Shown: positions 40,471-52,280 of the stretch, one piece after another
How positions within the stretch are numbered: position 1 is the stretch's first letter
Layout of the letters: each line of letters starts with the position of its first letter
Assembly: GCF_040958095.1 (NCBI RefSeq)
Contig: NC_091208.1
Location: forward strand, 5,673,061 to 5,737,060
Origin: Procambarus clarkii
Lineage: Eukaryota > Arthropoda > Malacostraca > Decapoda > Cambaridae
Length of the DNA stretch: 64,000 nucleotides
Direction of reading: 5' to 3'
The notes under the pieces: generated by a model
What the model saw: only the letters and a program-made list of their open reading frames with translations
What the model was told of the DNA's origin: nothing
Databases searched by the model: none
Position numbers and translations under genes: made by a program

Positions 40471-41156
40471 TGTGACGGTAACGCGTTGGTGTTCGGCTGT
40501 TTAAGGCTAGGGGTATGGCCTCGTCACATAGTTATAAAAAAAAATAGAAAAAACTGGAACTTCGTCTGTGGTAAGGTAAGGAGAAGACACACAAAACACA
40601 AGTAAACTTTAACAATGAAATTTTAATTACGTTAATTAAATCAAAACATGAATAAAATGCACAAACAAATTCTTATAATAAAATCAATCAATCAAAATAA
40701 TAAGAATAATTAGATGACACAATGAAAAGTTACGTTAAGACAAAATAACAAGAAGTGCAATATACAAGTAAATGGGAGGTGCTGGAATATTGGCTTTAAG
40801 CCACCACTTCTCTCAGTACACGCTAGCGTCTAGCTGGGAGGAGTGGTGACAACGAGAGCACTGAACATTCTGAGGTATGAGGGTGGGGCGACCCCAGACA
40901 TCAAGTAGTATGGGGGGGCGAGTGCAGGTGCAGCCAGACCGGCGACCAATCAGCGGAGCCGGTAGCGATCAACATGTAGTTTGGTGGTTTGAGTCCGAAC
41001 AGGTGGCTGGCTGCATATGTTTTGCTCACCCTGGCAAGCCTTGCTGGTGTTGTTGTTGTTGTTGGACATGTCTTCCATAGTCGTTTTATATAATTTCAAC
41101 GACGTGTTTGTGGAGGGAAGAGCAGGCTCAATCTCTTGAAGGAGATTATTGTCACA
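40471..41156 (-). mobile_element. 3' LTR of the reverse-transcriptase-less Gypsy element
   Basis: Begins TGTGACGGTAACGCG and ends GATTATTGTCACA. 686 bp, same length as its partner. The C-terminal end of the long ORF reads into it as far as 40,950. Confidence 0.9.
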
Positions 41157-44100
41157 ACTCTCCCCCGAAGCCTGCGGTTCTGGAAGAAGTACGTCGTTAT
41201 GTGGTGGAGTAATGGATGGAGTCGCTTCTACTTCATAAACTCTGGAGAGATCATGGGCTAAGATGTTGTCAGACTCTTGGTATAGCGTGTCTCCAGGTTG
41301 AATTTCTGCAGTTAGCAAGCCCATAGTAGAAGACGTTGAGATGAGAAGGGGGCGTGCTGCAGGAGGTGTAGGGTGGTGTGGTCCGTATTGATGGTGGACC
41401 GAGCACTTTTCAGGTGTGAAGTGAAGTGCTGAAGCTTCAGGATGAGGAAGAGTAGTTCCTTGCCAATTGTTCCGTCGTTCCTTGTAGCAGTAGTCGCTGA
41501 CAGGTGTATTCTTCTCGCCTCGTTGCTGCATCACGACACCACCATCGTCGGTACCATTGGCGTCGACATGGAGGATGAAGGGCTTATCTGACGAGGTGAG
41601 AGTGGAATTAGAAGAGGGCAAAGGAGCACGATTATTATCCTGAAAGCATTTGGGAAGATCATTAAGGATTTCGGAATTAGAAAGCGCTGACTCCTTGTCA
41701 GTGCTTTCGGGAGGAGAAGCTGGGAAGGTCTCACTGTGGATGTAGGGTTCTGTGAATGTGGAATAGTTAGTCAAGACAGTGGGAGGAGTACCATTATATT
41801 GCTTCAGGAGGTTGACGTGGCACAGCTGGGTCTTCCGCCGCCTATCTGGAGTCTCTATGACGTAAGTGTTGTTGCCTCTGCACTCTTTGACGCAGTAGGG
41901 TCCTGAAAATCTGTTTTGTAAAGGTGAACCTGGGATAGGGAAATAGGCAAGGACGAAGTCTCCCGGCTTGAATTTTCTTACTTTGCTGGTCTGGTCGTAA
42001 TGAGTCTTCATTCTCACCTGGGCTTTCAATAGATTATCATGGGCAAAGCGGTGGACTCTCTCTAGAATGTGTTGAAGGTTTTGAAGAAACTGGGGCACAT
42101 TCTGATGCTCACTGAAGGTGGCATCTCTGAGAGAGTCTTTGAAAGCCTTAAGGGGAGTACGGCACTTACGGCCGTAGAGCATCTCATAAGGAGATACTCC
42201 TAGGGACTCATTGGGGAGACTTCTGAAAATACACATTATTAGGTCAATCTGCTTATCCCAATCCTTTGAGGTTTCACTACAAAACTTTTTCAAGAGTGCT
42301 TTGATGGTCTGATGACTACGTTCAAGAGAACCCTGTGAAGCAGGATGATAGGGGCTGGACAATACCTGTTTGATGTTGAACTCCTCCAGTGTCCTTTTGA
42401 AGAGATCACTGGTGAAGTTGGTGCCACAGTCACTTTGAATCTCCCTGGGAAATCCGTATTGAGTGAAGATCTTCAATAGATGTTTTATAACCGTAGCAGC
42501 CGTGATGTTCTTCACTGGAACTGCTATGGGAAATCTGGTGGTAGGACACAGGATGGTTAGGATGTAGGCGTTACCTGAACTGGTTCGAGGTAAAGGACCA
42601 ACACAGTCTATTATGAGTCTGTGGAAAGGTTCCGCAGGCACCTGTATGGGAATCAGTGGTGCTCTGGGAATGGAGACGTTCGGTTTGCCTGCCATCTGAC
42701 ATGTATGACACTGTTTTACGTACTGTTTGACGTTATTTACCATACCTGGCCAGTAGTAGTCTTGACGAATCCCATGGTAAGTCTTGTTGAAGCCGTAGTG
42801 GGAGAATGCTCCGTGGGCCAGGTGTAGAATAGTGGGCCGCAGGCTGGTGGGAATCACAAGTTGTTCGATGTTGGCCCAATCGTCCTCCTCCTTCAGTTTA
42901 CTGGGTCTATATCTGCGGTAGAGCAAGTCGTTCTCTAGGAAGAACCCAGGAATACTGTCGGGTTGAGTCTCAGCCTGGAAAAACAATGGTGTTAAAGTAA
43001 GATCTTCCCTCTGCAACTTACGGAACTCCAACTTGGTCAGATGCGGGGGGAGTTTCTGAGGGTCTTGAGGGACAGCGGTAGCAGTAGAGTCAGCTGGCTG
43101 TGGACGTGCGGCTTGTGCACGGGTGGTCACGAGAACCGGAGGAGAAACTTCATCACTCTCTTGAACCTCTGCTGGAACATACTCAAGAATAGGGTTTATT
43201 GGCACAGAGTTACACACCTGGGGTTTGTCCATGACGATCAGGTTGGTCGGTTGCAGGTCTTCTGCCAAGTCGTTGCCTAGGAGAAGTTGCACTCCAGGCA
43301 TGGGAAAAGGCTTTTCCCTGACGGCGACTTGGACTTCCCCGTTCACGTAGGGACAATCCAGGTGGACTCTGGCGAGAGGGTATGGAGTGGTAGCAGTGAG
43401 GTCAGTGATGAAGACTGTTTCCCCGGTGTAGACTATGTTGGGCACAGCCGACTTCAAGATGATCGATTGTAGAGCCGCTGTGTCCCTCAAGATCTTCAAT
43501 TTGAAACGTCCCTCCGGAGTTGAACCGTTGGCAGAGACAGTTCCAGTATACAGGTGGTTACTGAAAAGAGAAAGATCATTAACATCAACACCAACATTCA
43601 TCACAGGCTTACCGGACTTAGGAGGAGTTGGTTTGGGTCGTTGTTGGTCAGTGGTTCCCTTGTATTGAGACTTACCACACTTGTCTATGGTATGTCCATA
43701 GAGTCTACAATACTTGCAGTACAGTTGTGAACCAGCTTGATCGGGGCTCACCTTCTCGTAACTGTACCACGACTTCTTACTGGAGGATGGTTCGGGTGTC
43801 AGCCGGTGGATGAGGCTGTAAGTGTCAGCCGACTTAGCACACTTCAGGTAGTCGGTTTCTTCTTTATCTGCTAAGTAGAGGCGGACAGGAGGTGGCACAC
43901 GTCTCAAGAATTCTTCAACAAGCATCAGGTTGACGAGTTCTGTAAAAGTAGAGACATGTGCTGCTTCCAGCCATTTCATGAAATACCTCCGTTTCGTGTT
44001 AGCAAACTCAAGGAAGGTAGTGGTACTTGCCTTCAGGTGGTCACGGAATTTCCTTCTATAACTTTCTGTGGAAAGTAGGTAGGCGTCCAACACTGCTTGT

Positions 44101-44936
44101 TTCAGAGTGTAGTAGTCATTCTCAGACGCCAAAGTACTGAGTGTGACTGCAGCTCTACCTGTAAGATGGACTCTGAGAAGTGTGGCCCATTGGTCGACAG
44201 GCCAACTGAGTTGATTAGCAAGGGTTTCAAAGGTGGTGAAAAACACATCAACTTCTGCTTCTACAAAAGATGGCATTAACTTACTTGCATGTGATATATT
44301 AAAACTGACGGGAAGATTGGCAGTAGCTTGCTGGCGTTGAGTGAAGTGTGAAGTTTCCAAGGCGATTTCGCGTTGACGACACTCTAGAGCCAGAGTCGCT
44401 TGTTGCTTGTCATGTTCGCGTTGTATTTCCAACTCGCGTTGTTTTGTTTCAAGCTGTACTCTCTCACGTTCATGGAGCAAGGCGACCTCACGTTCGTGGA
44501 GGGCGAGTCCACGTTCGTGTTCTTCTCTCCTCAAAGCAGCTTCGCGTTCTTGTTCGTCTCTCCTCAAAGCAGCTTCACGTTCTTGTTCGTCTCTCCTCAA
44601 AGCAGCTTCGCGTTCTCTGAGGGTGATTTCTCGTTCTTGTTCTTCCCTCCGTATGGCAGCTGTTCGTTCTTCAATCTTGGCCAGCTCTAGTTTGAGTTTC
44701 ATTGTCGCCAAATCAGTTTTATCTGTAATATAGTAAGTTTCATGAGTTTCAGAGTCTATCTTACCTTGCTCTAAATAGTAATCCAGCAACAGGTTGTGTA
44801 GGTCATTTTTGTTGGCTTGGTAGGGAACTTCTAGTTGATACTCATGTGCAAGAGTTTGTAATTCAGTCCTCTTGGCACGACTTAAAGTCCCTATTTCACC
44901 TGCTGGATTTGCACGGAAAGTTTGGAGACGAAACAT
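40950..44936 (-). CDS. Gag-protease-integrase polyprotein lacking reverse transcriptase
   Basis: The frame is open from 45,035; I choose the ATG at 44,936 (context CACCATG), giving 1,328 residues. In residues counted from the upstream Met: 34-100 N-terminal helical domain, 110-225 Glu/Arg coiled coil, 240-410 Gag capsid-like, CCHC knuckle at 440-453, aspartic protease with DTA at 518-520 and LLLGND at 584-589, integrase zinc domain (H741, H746, C776, C779), catalytic core D810, D869, E905 (35 residues between the last two), and GPY-type C-terminal module at about 1045. Only about 80 residues of linker separate protease from integrase where reverse transcriptase and RNase H should be. The frame is uninterrupted, so the architecture is not decay in this copy. 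Confidence 0.9.
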   Translation of the reverse strand: MFRLQTFRANPAGEIGTLSRAKRTELQTLAHEYQLEVPYQANKNDLHNLLLDYYLEQGKIDSETHETYYITDKTDLATMKLKLELAKIEERTAAIRREEQEREITLREREAALRRDEQEREAALRRDEQEREAALRREEHERGLALHEREVALLHERERVQLETKQRELEIQREHDKQQATLALECRQREIALETSHFTQRQQATANLPVSFNISHASKLMPSFVEAEVDVFFTTFETLANQLSWPVDQWATLLRVHLTGRAAVTLSTLASENDYYTLKQAVLDAYLLSTESYRRKFRDHLKASTTTFLEFANTKRRYFMKWLEAAHVSTFTELVNLMLVEEFLRRVPPPVRLYLADKEETDYLKCAKSADTYSLIHRLTPEPSSSKKSWYSYEKVSPDQAGSQLYCKYCRLYGHTIDKCGKSQYKGTTDQQRPKPTPPKSGKPVMNVGVDVNDLSLFSNHLYTGTVSANGSTPEGRFKLKILRDTAALQSIILKSAVPNIVYTGETVFITDLTATTPYPLARVHLDCPYVNGEVQVAVREKPFPMPGVQLLLGNDLAEDLQPTNLIVMDKPQVCNSVPINPILEYVPAEVQESDEVSPPVLVTTRAQAARPQPADSTATAVPQDPQKLPPHLTKLEFRKLQREDLTLTPLFFQAETQPDSIPGFFLENDLLYRRYRPSKLKEEDDWANIEQLVIPTSLRPTILHLAHGAFSHYGFNKTYHGIRQDYYWPGMVNNVKQYVKQCHTCQMAGKPNVSIPRAPLIPIQVPAEPFHRLIIDCVGPLPRTSSGNAYILTILCPTTRFPIAVPVKNITAATVIKHLLKIFTQYGFPREIQSDCGTNFTSDLFKRTLEEFNIKQVLSSPYHPASQGSLERSHQTIKALLKKFCSETSKDWDKQIDLIMCIFRSLPNESLGVSPYEMLYGRKCRTPLKAFKDSLRDATFSEHQNVPQFLQNLQHILERVHRFAHDNLLKAQVRMKTHYDQTSKVRKFKPGDFVLAYFPIPGSPLQNRFSGPYCVKECRGNNTYVIETPDRRRKTQLCHVNLLKQYNGTPPTVLTNYSTFTEPYIHSETFPASPPESTDKESALSNSEILNDLPKCFQDNNRAPLPSSNSTLTSSDKPFILHVDANGTDDGGVVMQQRGEKNTPVSDYCYKERRNNWQGTTLPHPEASALHFTPEKCSVHHQYGPHHPTPPAARPLLISTSSTMGLLTAEIQPGDTLYQESDNILAHDLSRVYEVEATPSITPPHNDVLLPEPQASGESCDNNLLQEIEPALPSTNTSLKLYKTTMEDMSNNNNNTSKACQGEQNICSQPPVRTQTTKLHVDRYRLR

Positions 44937-45036
44937 GGTGAAATTAGCAAATAAAGGTACACGAATATTCAATAGTGAAATGTCAGAAACAGGACAACGT
45001 GGCAACTGGTACCTATCCTGTGTGATCTTTAACAAT

Positions 45037-45830
45037 TAACGTTAAGTGAAAGATATTAAATGATTAAATTAAATCAAGGGCGCAGGAAATCTTGTACCCG
45101 GTACTCATGTAAGAGAATAAGGGCAAGAAAATCCTACTAACAAATGAAACAAAGTTTCGAAAACAAATGAAACAGTTAAATGCTTCAAAAGTAAAATTGG
45201 TAGTCCAAGGATGTAGGCATACCTTGCCAAGTCTCTATAGGACATAAAGCAAGTTTTCCCCACTGAATTTAATATGATACTTACAGAATTAGCGAACTTT
45301 TGTGCTCTGAAAAAATAAGCTAATTCCCTACCGTTGTATGTATCATCATCTCTGACTGACGTGTAGGGGTGCGAGGTGTCAACTGGTGACGAGAACTGCT
45401 GCTGAGGTCCCAATTCAGCAACTAAAGTTCGAGCTAGAGGAACTATGGCCCTCTTTGTCCTCCTACAGTCAGATTGCAGAAGATTGGGTACTCTTGACCC
45501 GGGGCAGACCACAGTACCAGGGTACCAATATGATGATCTGTCAGAATGAGAATTATTCAAGGGACATAGATGGTAAATACGAGTAATAACAAGGAGGGAG
45601 AGATGACCAATTAAGAGTATGACCGCGGCCTACAGTCACCACGTAATCCAAAGTTGTCTCACCTTCACTATATGTTACTCTCGTAATGCACAATACACCG
45701 CACCTTATAAAAATGAAATTGAATATGAAAAATAGTAAAACTACGTTAACAAAGTTAAATACGCTTACCATAAATTACCACTTGGCACCAGTACCTGAGT
45801 GAAGCTCCTAGGACAGGCCCCCATATAACT
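45037..45830 (-). other. 5' leader of the reverse-transcriptase-less Gypsy element
   Basis: About 800 bp between the 5' LTR and the Gag start. It has short ORFs but nothing recognisable. The primer-site-like TGG stretch is at its LTR-proximal end. Confidence 0.6.
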
Positions 45831-46516
45831 TGTGACGGTAACGCGTTGGTGTTCGGCTGTTTAAGGCTAGGGGTATGGCCTCGTCACATAGTTATAAAAA
45901 AAAATAGAAAAAACTGGAACTTCGTCTGTGGTAAGGTAAGGAGAAGACACACAAAACACAAGTAAACTTTAACAATGAAATTTTAATTACGTTAATTAAA
46001 TCAAAACATGAAAAAATGGACAAACAAATTTGTATAATAAAATCAATCAATCAAAATAATAAGAATACTTAAATGACACAATGAAAAGTTACGTTAAGAC
46101 AAAATAACAAGAAGTGCAATATACAAGTAAATGGGAGGTGCTGGAATATTGGCTTTAAGCCACCACTTCTCTCAGTACACGCTAGCGTCTAGCCGGGAGG
46201 AGTGGTGACAACGAGAGCACTGAACATTCTGCCGTAGGAGGTTGGGGCGACCCCAGACATCAAGTAGTATGGGGGGGGCGAGTGCAGGTGCAGCCAGACC
46301 GGCGACCAATCAGCGGAGCCGGTAGCGATCAACATGTAGTTTGGTGGTTTGAGTCCGAACAGGTGGCTGGCTGCATATGTTTTGCTCACCCTGGCAAGCC
46401 TTGCTGGTGTTGTTGTTGTTGTTGGACATGTCTTCCATAGTCGTTTTATATAATTTCAACGACGTGTTTGTGGAGGGAAGAGCAGGCTCAATCTCTTGAA
46501 GGAGATTATTGTCACA
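45831..46516 (-). mobile_element. 5' LTR of the reverse-transcriptase-less Gypsy element
   Basis: Begins TGTGACGGTAACGCG and ends GATTATTGTCACA, then ATAT. Differences from the 3' LTR are few, for example cataaaatgcacaaac versus aaaaaatggacaaac and a G-run length change. Confidence 0.9.
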
Positions 46517-46520
46517 ATAT

Positions 46521-47935
46521 CCTTCAAAGCTTTGACACAAAACACTTTGATGGCACACTTGAATGATCATTGACAACCCGTGGGACGCATATCTGGCCCC
46601 CACAACTGGAATTTATCACAAAAACGGAGCTACACACAATCGACTTCGAAAAAATAAAAAAAATAAAATTGATATAAATGCGATTTTTCATTCCAGAATT
46701 CCAACACAGGTCGCATAATGCTTCCACACACTATTGTTCACTGATGGCCCACGAAACGCATATCTAAATCAAAACTCGAATTTATTCCAAAATATTCAGT
46801 TTTGTAGCAATCGAGTCTGAGAAAAATTCCCCACAAAAATGTTCTCCCAACTTTGCACTAATTCTTTCACTGATTTCACGTCACTCACTTGTAAAAGTAG
46901 TAAAACCACTCACCTTAGTAATTCTCCCTGAGAATTAATAATGTAAAACACAGGTAAAACCAGACTTCAGACAATTATGTTTAAGGGGACTTAGAATTAA
47001 AAAGGCGCTTATTTTACGGGAATCACTTAAACAAGGGCGAACATTTAATTAACAAGGGGGACTATTTAATTAACAAGGGGATCACTTAATTAAGGGCAAC
47101 ACTCAAATAATAGAGAAACACTTAATGAAAGGGGGACACATAAATTGAAGGGGAGCATTTAATGTAAAGGGGACACTTAAATATTATTTAAGAGAACTCG
47201 ATTTAAAAGTTATAACCGTTCCCTACCGGCCCACAATCTCGCTCTATCCTAGGTAACCGCTATCACACAGTATGAAAATGCCGCGGTAACGGTTAGACTA
47301 GAATGTGGAACGACTGACGAAATCTCGTGTTTGACACTACTGTCACTGCGTTGCTATAAAAATTACTAGTTCATCCCCTCAGTTTCACTTCAATCACTTT
47401 CATGAATTTACCATAATCCTAGGGGTTGGGTCGTCTCCCACGCCCTCGGAAAACAAAATAACGTTTTATTTAGTTCTCTGCCCTGACAGCTCGGAACCGG
47501 AACTGCTGTTGCGTATGTAACCACGCAACACCTTCAAATAAATAGAAGAAGGTCTAGTAAATACCCCTATCCAATATCCACTTAAGGTTGTGTCCATAAC
47601 TGCCCACACTTAATGTTTACTCTCCTATACCCTACTCTTAATGTTACCAGCCACCTCACCACAACCAGAGAACCTCCGACTCCATGTAGAATATACTACC
47701 ATGGGATACCGTCAACCTCCTACCACTACAGCATGTGACCGAACGGACAGATGCGTGAGGCGTCAATAATTCTCAAGAAGATGACGGAAAACACTGCTGA
47801 GACCATTGTAACACCTCCTGTTGCAAGTCCACTTAAACCCCCTCCTTAACACTCCTTACCAAGCCCACTTTGACCCTTACTGAGCTCGCCAGCTCTATGT
47901 TAAACTGAATCTATATAAATAAAAATGTATATATT
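46521..47935. other. AT-rich sequence with a short degenerate repeat
   Basis: No gene supported. At about 46,985-47,190 a 25-30 bp degenerate repeat (aaggggacacttaat and variants) occurs about eight times. The rest has no structure I can name. Confidence 0.5.
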
Positions 47936-48494
47936 TGTTTGTTCAAAATCGCTAATCTCTGAAAGTTCTTCACTGATTGCCTTGAAATTTTGACACAACG
48001 TTTCTTTCGCATACGAGCGTGTTTTTATATACATACTATATAGATGTCACGTGTATGACAGGTAAAAACATGTTTTTTTTTAAAACTGTGTTTTTCATGT
48101 GAATTTTCATGTGAATGAAATCTATGAAACCTCTTTGCTGATTGCTTTGAAATTTTGACACAACGTTATCTCGAGGTTATCTTAAGATGATTTCGGGGCT
48201 TTTTTTAGTGTCCCCGCGGCCCGGTCCTCGACCAGGCCTCCAACCCCTAGGAAGCAGCCCGTGACAGCTGACTAACACCCAGGTACCTATTTTACTGCTA
48301 GGTAACAGGGGCATAGGGTGAAAGAAACTCTGCCCATTGTTTCTCGCCGGCGCCTTGGATCGAACTCAGGACCACAGGATCACAAATTCAGCGTGCTGTC
48401 CGCTCGGCCGACTGGCTCCCGACGTTGCATTCGAATATGCGCGTGTTTTTTTATATACTTACTATATGCATGCCACACCTCTGACAGGTAAAAA

Positions 48495-48528
<34 letters not shown>

Positions 48529-48720
48529 CGCCTTCTTTTGGTTATAAGAGCAATACATGCTGTTATCTCAGAAAGTTCTTCACCGATTGCTTTGAAATTT
48601 TGACACAATAATCCACTCAAATATGAGCATGTTTTTATATACCTACTATATTGATTCCACACCTGTGACAGGTAAAAACACACTTTTTGCAAAACAGAGA
48701 TATCTGTTGTATGTAAAAGC
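47936..48720. repeat. About 200-bp dispersed repeat, three tandem copies
   Basis: Three copies of a unit containing gaaattttgacacaacgtt, then a gagcgtg word, tttttatatac and tgacaggtaaaaaca (starting near 47,955, 48,125 and 48,565). The middle copy is split by a SINE. A poly(T) run of about 24 sits at 48,497-48,521. Confidence 0.75.
48168..48421 (-). mobile_element. tRNA-derived SINE
   Basis: On the minus strand it starts with a tRNA-like head (A box GGCCGAGCGGACAG; B box GAGTTCGATCC) and continues into a GC-rich body. It interrupts the 200-bp repeat with the target word ACGTT on both sides (48,163-48,167 and 48,422-48,426). The head resembles a Ser/Leu-type tRNA. There is no coding capacity, so it depends on a LINE in trans. 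Confidence 0.85.
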
Positions 48721-48830
48721 TTCACACGCTGTACTAAATATGTTTCGATTCCATATCAGTGTTTCTGATTGATAAATTGAATTTTCTTAGATTTCAATTT
48801 ATTTTCCTTTTGATTTAATTATTTTGTGAC

Positions 48831-49898
48831 TGTCACGAACTCGACGACGATCGTCGGAGCATGGAGCAGCGACGTCAACGCCATCTGTGAGTCCGCTCCC
48901 GAAACCCCCACAAAATAGACGACGCCATCTGGTGGTGGCAGTATGATACCTGCAAGAGACTCTAGATTCTTGCCTTGGTCAGCCCGAAGAGTAGCTGTAG
49001 CTGACTTCTGGTGAGGTGGCGCCTAGAAATCAGCGCCATCTATTGGGATATGAGTTGTATGTCAATGTCAGAGTCCGTAAGTGGTATTTCTTAGTTCACA
49101 AGTACCGGCCAGTTTACTGATGACGCGTCTGTATCCACAGAGGCGACGTAGGGCTACAGTGGTACGAAGACAGTCAGTCTACCCAGGGCTGCCTATTATC
49201 TCTCTACTCTATTCTGCTTTACGTGAGCAGTGAGTCGCCACCGAAGAGGAACTGAGTAGTATCTACTGTCTGCCTGTGAAGTGGCAGTGACAGAATTCAG
49301 CGTATCCCGGGACTGGCTAAAGGAAGAGACGACCGACAGTGAGGTGCTACGGAGGAGTGTAACTAGCAGTTGCAAGAAGCTCCTGCCAGGGGTACGCTAC
49401 CCTTGTATTTGTTTGTGTAGAGGCCCAGCAGCGCGAGGCTGGTGTTCTCTGCCAGCATCAGGCTGGAGAGTGATTGTGGGCGTTCACAAGGAGCACCTAT
49501 TGATACTGTAGATAGGCTGGCCCATGCCTAGGGTAGACTCGTTGGTGTTTCCCAGTACTGGTTGAGGACGGTACTGTATGTTGAGGAAACACGGAAGTTG
49601 ACAAGGCTGCTTTGCATGAGCATCGAGGAGCGCTTAGTGTCCTATGAGAGCGACACATGTGTATATATCATTGTAGTAATACTTCGTTCATGATTCTATT
49701 TAGGGTGATGGGAAAGTGATAATATGTGACTATATATTGATAAAGGATGAAGTGTCGTATTCCTTTCAACTCCCCCCCTTGCTTTTTACTTGCATTACCA
49801 AGCCTACTCCTTGAAAGCCACTACCGATTTGGGGTCGGATACTAGTACTTTGGTTCCTCCAGCAAAGAACTCGTTTGCGACCCATAGTGGCCGTAACA
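48831..49898 (+). mobile_element. Solo LTR, TGTTACG family, diverged (1,068 bp)
   Basis: It begins TGTCACGAACTC and ends GTGGCCGTAACA, flanked by GTGAC (48,826-48,830 and 49,899-49,903). It contains the ggggtcggatactagt segment seen in the other members. It is the most diverged member recognised. Confidence 0.8.
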
Positions 49899-50059
49899 GT
49901 GACATTGCATTAGATTTGAGCTGTGTTGTTTACCATACCGCTCATTTCATGAGTATAGTAAATTTTTCATTTTTTCATTTCGCTTTTTTAACTGTTCTTA
50001 TTTTTCACTGATGGGAACCTTAGATCATTAGATGTTCCCATTTTTCTGATGGGAACATC

Positions 50060-50510
50060 AGATCATTTAGGAATGCATTGGATGAGGGAGTGAGGAATGC
50101 TGGGGAGGACAAGGAGATGGGAGTGGTGGATGGTGGGGAGGATCAGGGGACGGAGGAGCGGGTAATGATGAGGAGGACGAGGGGACGGGAGAGTGGGGGA
50201 TGGTGGGGACGAGGGGAGTGGAGAATGGTGGAAGGGAATGGGGAGTGGGGGATGGTGGGGAGGTCGAAGGGACGGGGGATTGAGAAATGGTGGAGAGGAC
50301 AGGGGGACATGAGAGTGGAGGATGGTAGGGAGGACCAGGGAACGAGAGAAGAAGGGGCATGGTGAGGAGGACCAGGGAACGAGAGAAGAGGAGGCATGGT
50401 GAGGAGGACGAAGGGACTGGGGAGAGAGGAATGGTGAAGAGGACAAGTGGATGGGGGAGGGGGAATGGTGAAGAGGATGAAAGGACATGGGGGAGGATTA
50501 CTGTGGCCGG
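50060..50510. repeat. G/A-rich degenerate minisatellite
   Basis: Irregular units of about 40 bp on the theme gaggaggacaaggggacggg, then agagtgggggatggtggg. Open frames on either strand come from composition only. Confidence 0.8.
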
Positions 50511-51730
50511 GTTCAGCTTGTTATTGATAAATGGGAAATACAACCTGTATGTTATTTTTATCTTAGTAATTTATAATGCTTAACTTAATGTTGCCACTGC
50601 CCCCCTGGCTGTTGACTGAATGTGACTGCCTTTACTGATCTCCCAAGGCAGACAAAGTCCAATAATTATGAACTCGAAGGGCGTAGGACATCTGGGAGAT
50701 GAACGCTTGAAATGAATTATAGAAACTCTTTACTCTACTTACATAGAATCCAATGTCAATTTTAATACAAAATGGCATGGAGGGACACAGGGAAACTCCC
50801 AACGCAGATTGTACTGAGAAATATATTGATTCAAAATGACTTAGAAGGAACATTAACTAAACGATAAAATAAATCAAAATGACTTTATTTATTCAATAAC
50901 ACGAATTTTATATTCTAATTGCGAACAATCCTACTTCGGCAATACGGTATTCATACACTGACAATACATGAGCTCGAGAAGCACATTACCTTATTCCCTG
51001 CAAGTACCTGCCAAAGATGTTGAATGGCTTACCCCCAGATCCCCTTGACCTGTCCAAGTTCCCCACTCCACTCACACTAACTAAATTTACTTTTAACTCC
51101 TTCAAGAAGGCCTATGGTTTCCCCGCACGAGCTTGGTTCTGGGCGAGGAACTCCAATCACTTCAAACCACATCTCGATGCCCCGGCCCATTGGCCAATGG
51201 GTGTCAGGCACCACCCAGGGAGACTCCGCCTCTCAGGTTTAGTCCAATCACTCGAACCCCTCAGGCTTAGTCCCCTGGCACCACTAACCAATGAAACAAA
51301 AGCCCTCGCTCCTGACCAATGAAATACTTGACAACTGCCCGCTGGCGGTTTTTTCACGGAATCTGGAAATAAGCGGTTACAACTAGATTCTTGAGAAATA
51401 GCCTCGTCTAACCAGCCATCCAAGAGGGAAACTTTAGAATATGGTTTTATGGCCCTGTCTGATATTTATTGCCGCATTTTATCAATGACTATAAAGGAGA
51501 CAGGGGAGAGGAGAAAATGAGAAGATGGTTGGGGAAAAGAGCTGGGGAGGACTGGGGAAGAGGACAGGAGAAGAGGGGACGCTCGGACCTAAGACGGTCT
51601 CATTGCCTAAGGACACTTGACTCCACAGTTTATGGCAGGTGGGAGACGGGGAGGCAATGACAATGCAAGGGGAGATGAACCAATGGGAAGGGGAAGGAGC
51701 AGACAGGGGAGCAACATGACCGCTATACCA
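50511..51730. other. Non-coding gap
   Basis: No gene, array or element end recognised. Part of it (51,190-51,330) is moderately GC-rich with short direct repeats (cctcaggcttagtcc and cctctcaggtttagtcc). Confidence 0.4.
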
Positions 51731-52280
51731 AGCCGCTAACTGTTACCACAGCGTACAGTCTGAGAAGGTAAAGAGTTCCCAGTACGTTAAATAGTGACCA
51801 TAGTGTACAGTCTGTGTTAGTTAACAGTTCCCAGGACGCTAACTGTTGACCATGGTGTACAGACTGTGATGGTGGAGAGTTCCCAGGACGCTTACTATTG
51901 GCCAAAGTGTTCCGAATGTTACGGTGGAGAGTTCCCAGGACGCTAACTGTTGACCATGGTGTACAGGCTGCGATGGTGGAGAGTTCTCAGGACACTAAGT
52001 GGTGACCATGATGTACAAAATGAGATGGTGGAGAGTCCCCAGGGCGCCAACTGGTGACCATGGTCTGTAGTCTGTGATGGTGGTGGGTTCTAAGGACGCT
52101 AACGGGTGACCATGGTGTACAGTCTGTGATGGAGGAGAGTTACCCAAGAAGCTAACTTGTGACTGTGGTGTTCAGACTGTGTTGGTGGAGAGTTCCCAGG
52201 ACGCTAACTGTTGACCAGGGTTAATAGACTTCAATGGTGAAGAGTTCCCAGGATGCTAACTCTTGAACATAGTGTATAAC
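51731..52280. repeat. Degenerate tandem repeat of about 53 bp
   Basis: About ten units on the theme gttcccaggacgctaactg, then ttgaccatggtgtacagactgtgatggtggaga, all diverged. A short outlier of the same family lies at 20,455-20,550. Confidence 0.8.

Larger units (their letters stand above)
40471..46516 (-). mobile_element. Nearly intact Gypsy element encoding Gag-protease-integrase without reverse transcriptase
   Basis: Two 686-bp LTRs (40,471-41,156 and 45,831-46,516) are flanked by ATAT on both sides (40,467-40,470 and 46,517-46,520). On the minus strand a TGGGGGCC primer-site-like sequence lies just inside the 5' LTR. A polypurine tract (CTTCGGGGGAGAGT) lies just before the 3' LTR. The interior is one long ORF. 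Equal LTR lengths and only a few differences between them point to a recent insertion. Another copy (4,986-9,008) and two further LTRs (2,295; 23,355) belong to the same family. Confidence 0.9.

Noticed and set aside
51017..51322. 101-codon plus-strand ORF
   Set aside because: No domain, unremarkable composition, and no promoter or splice context; likely chance.
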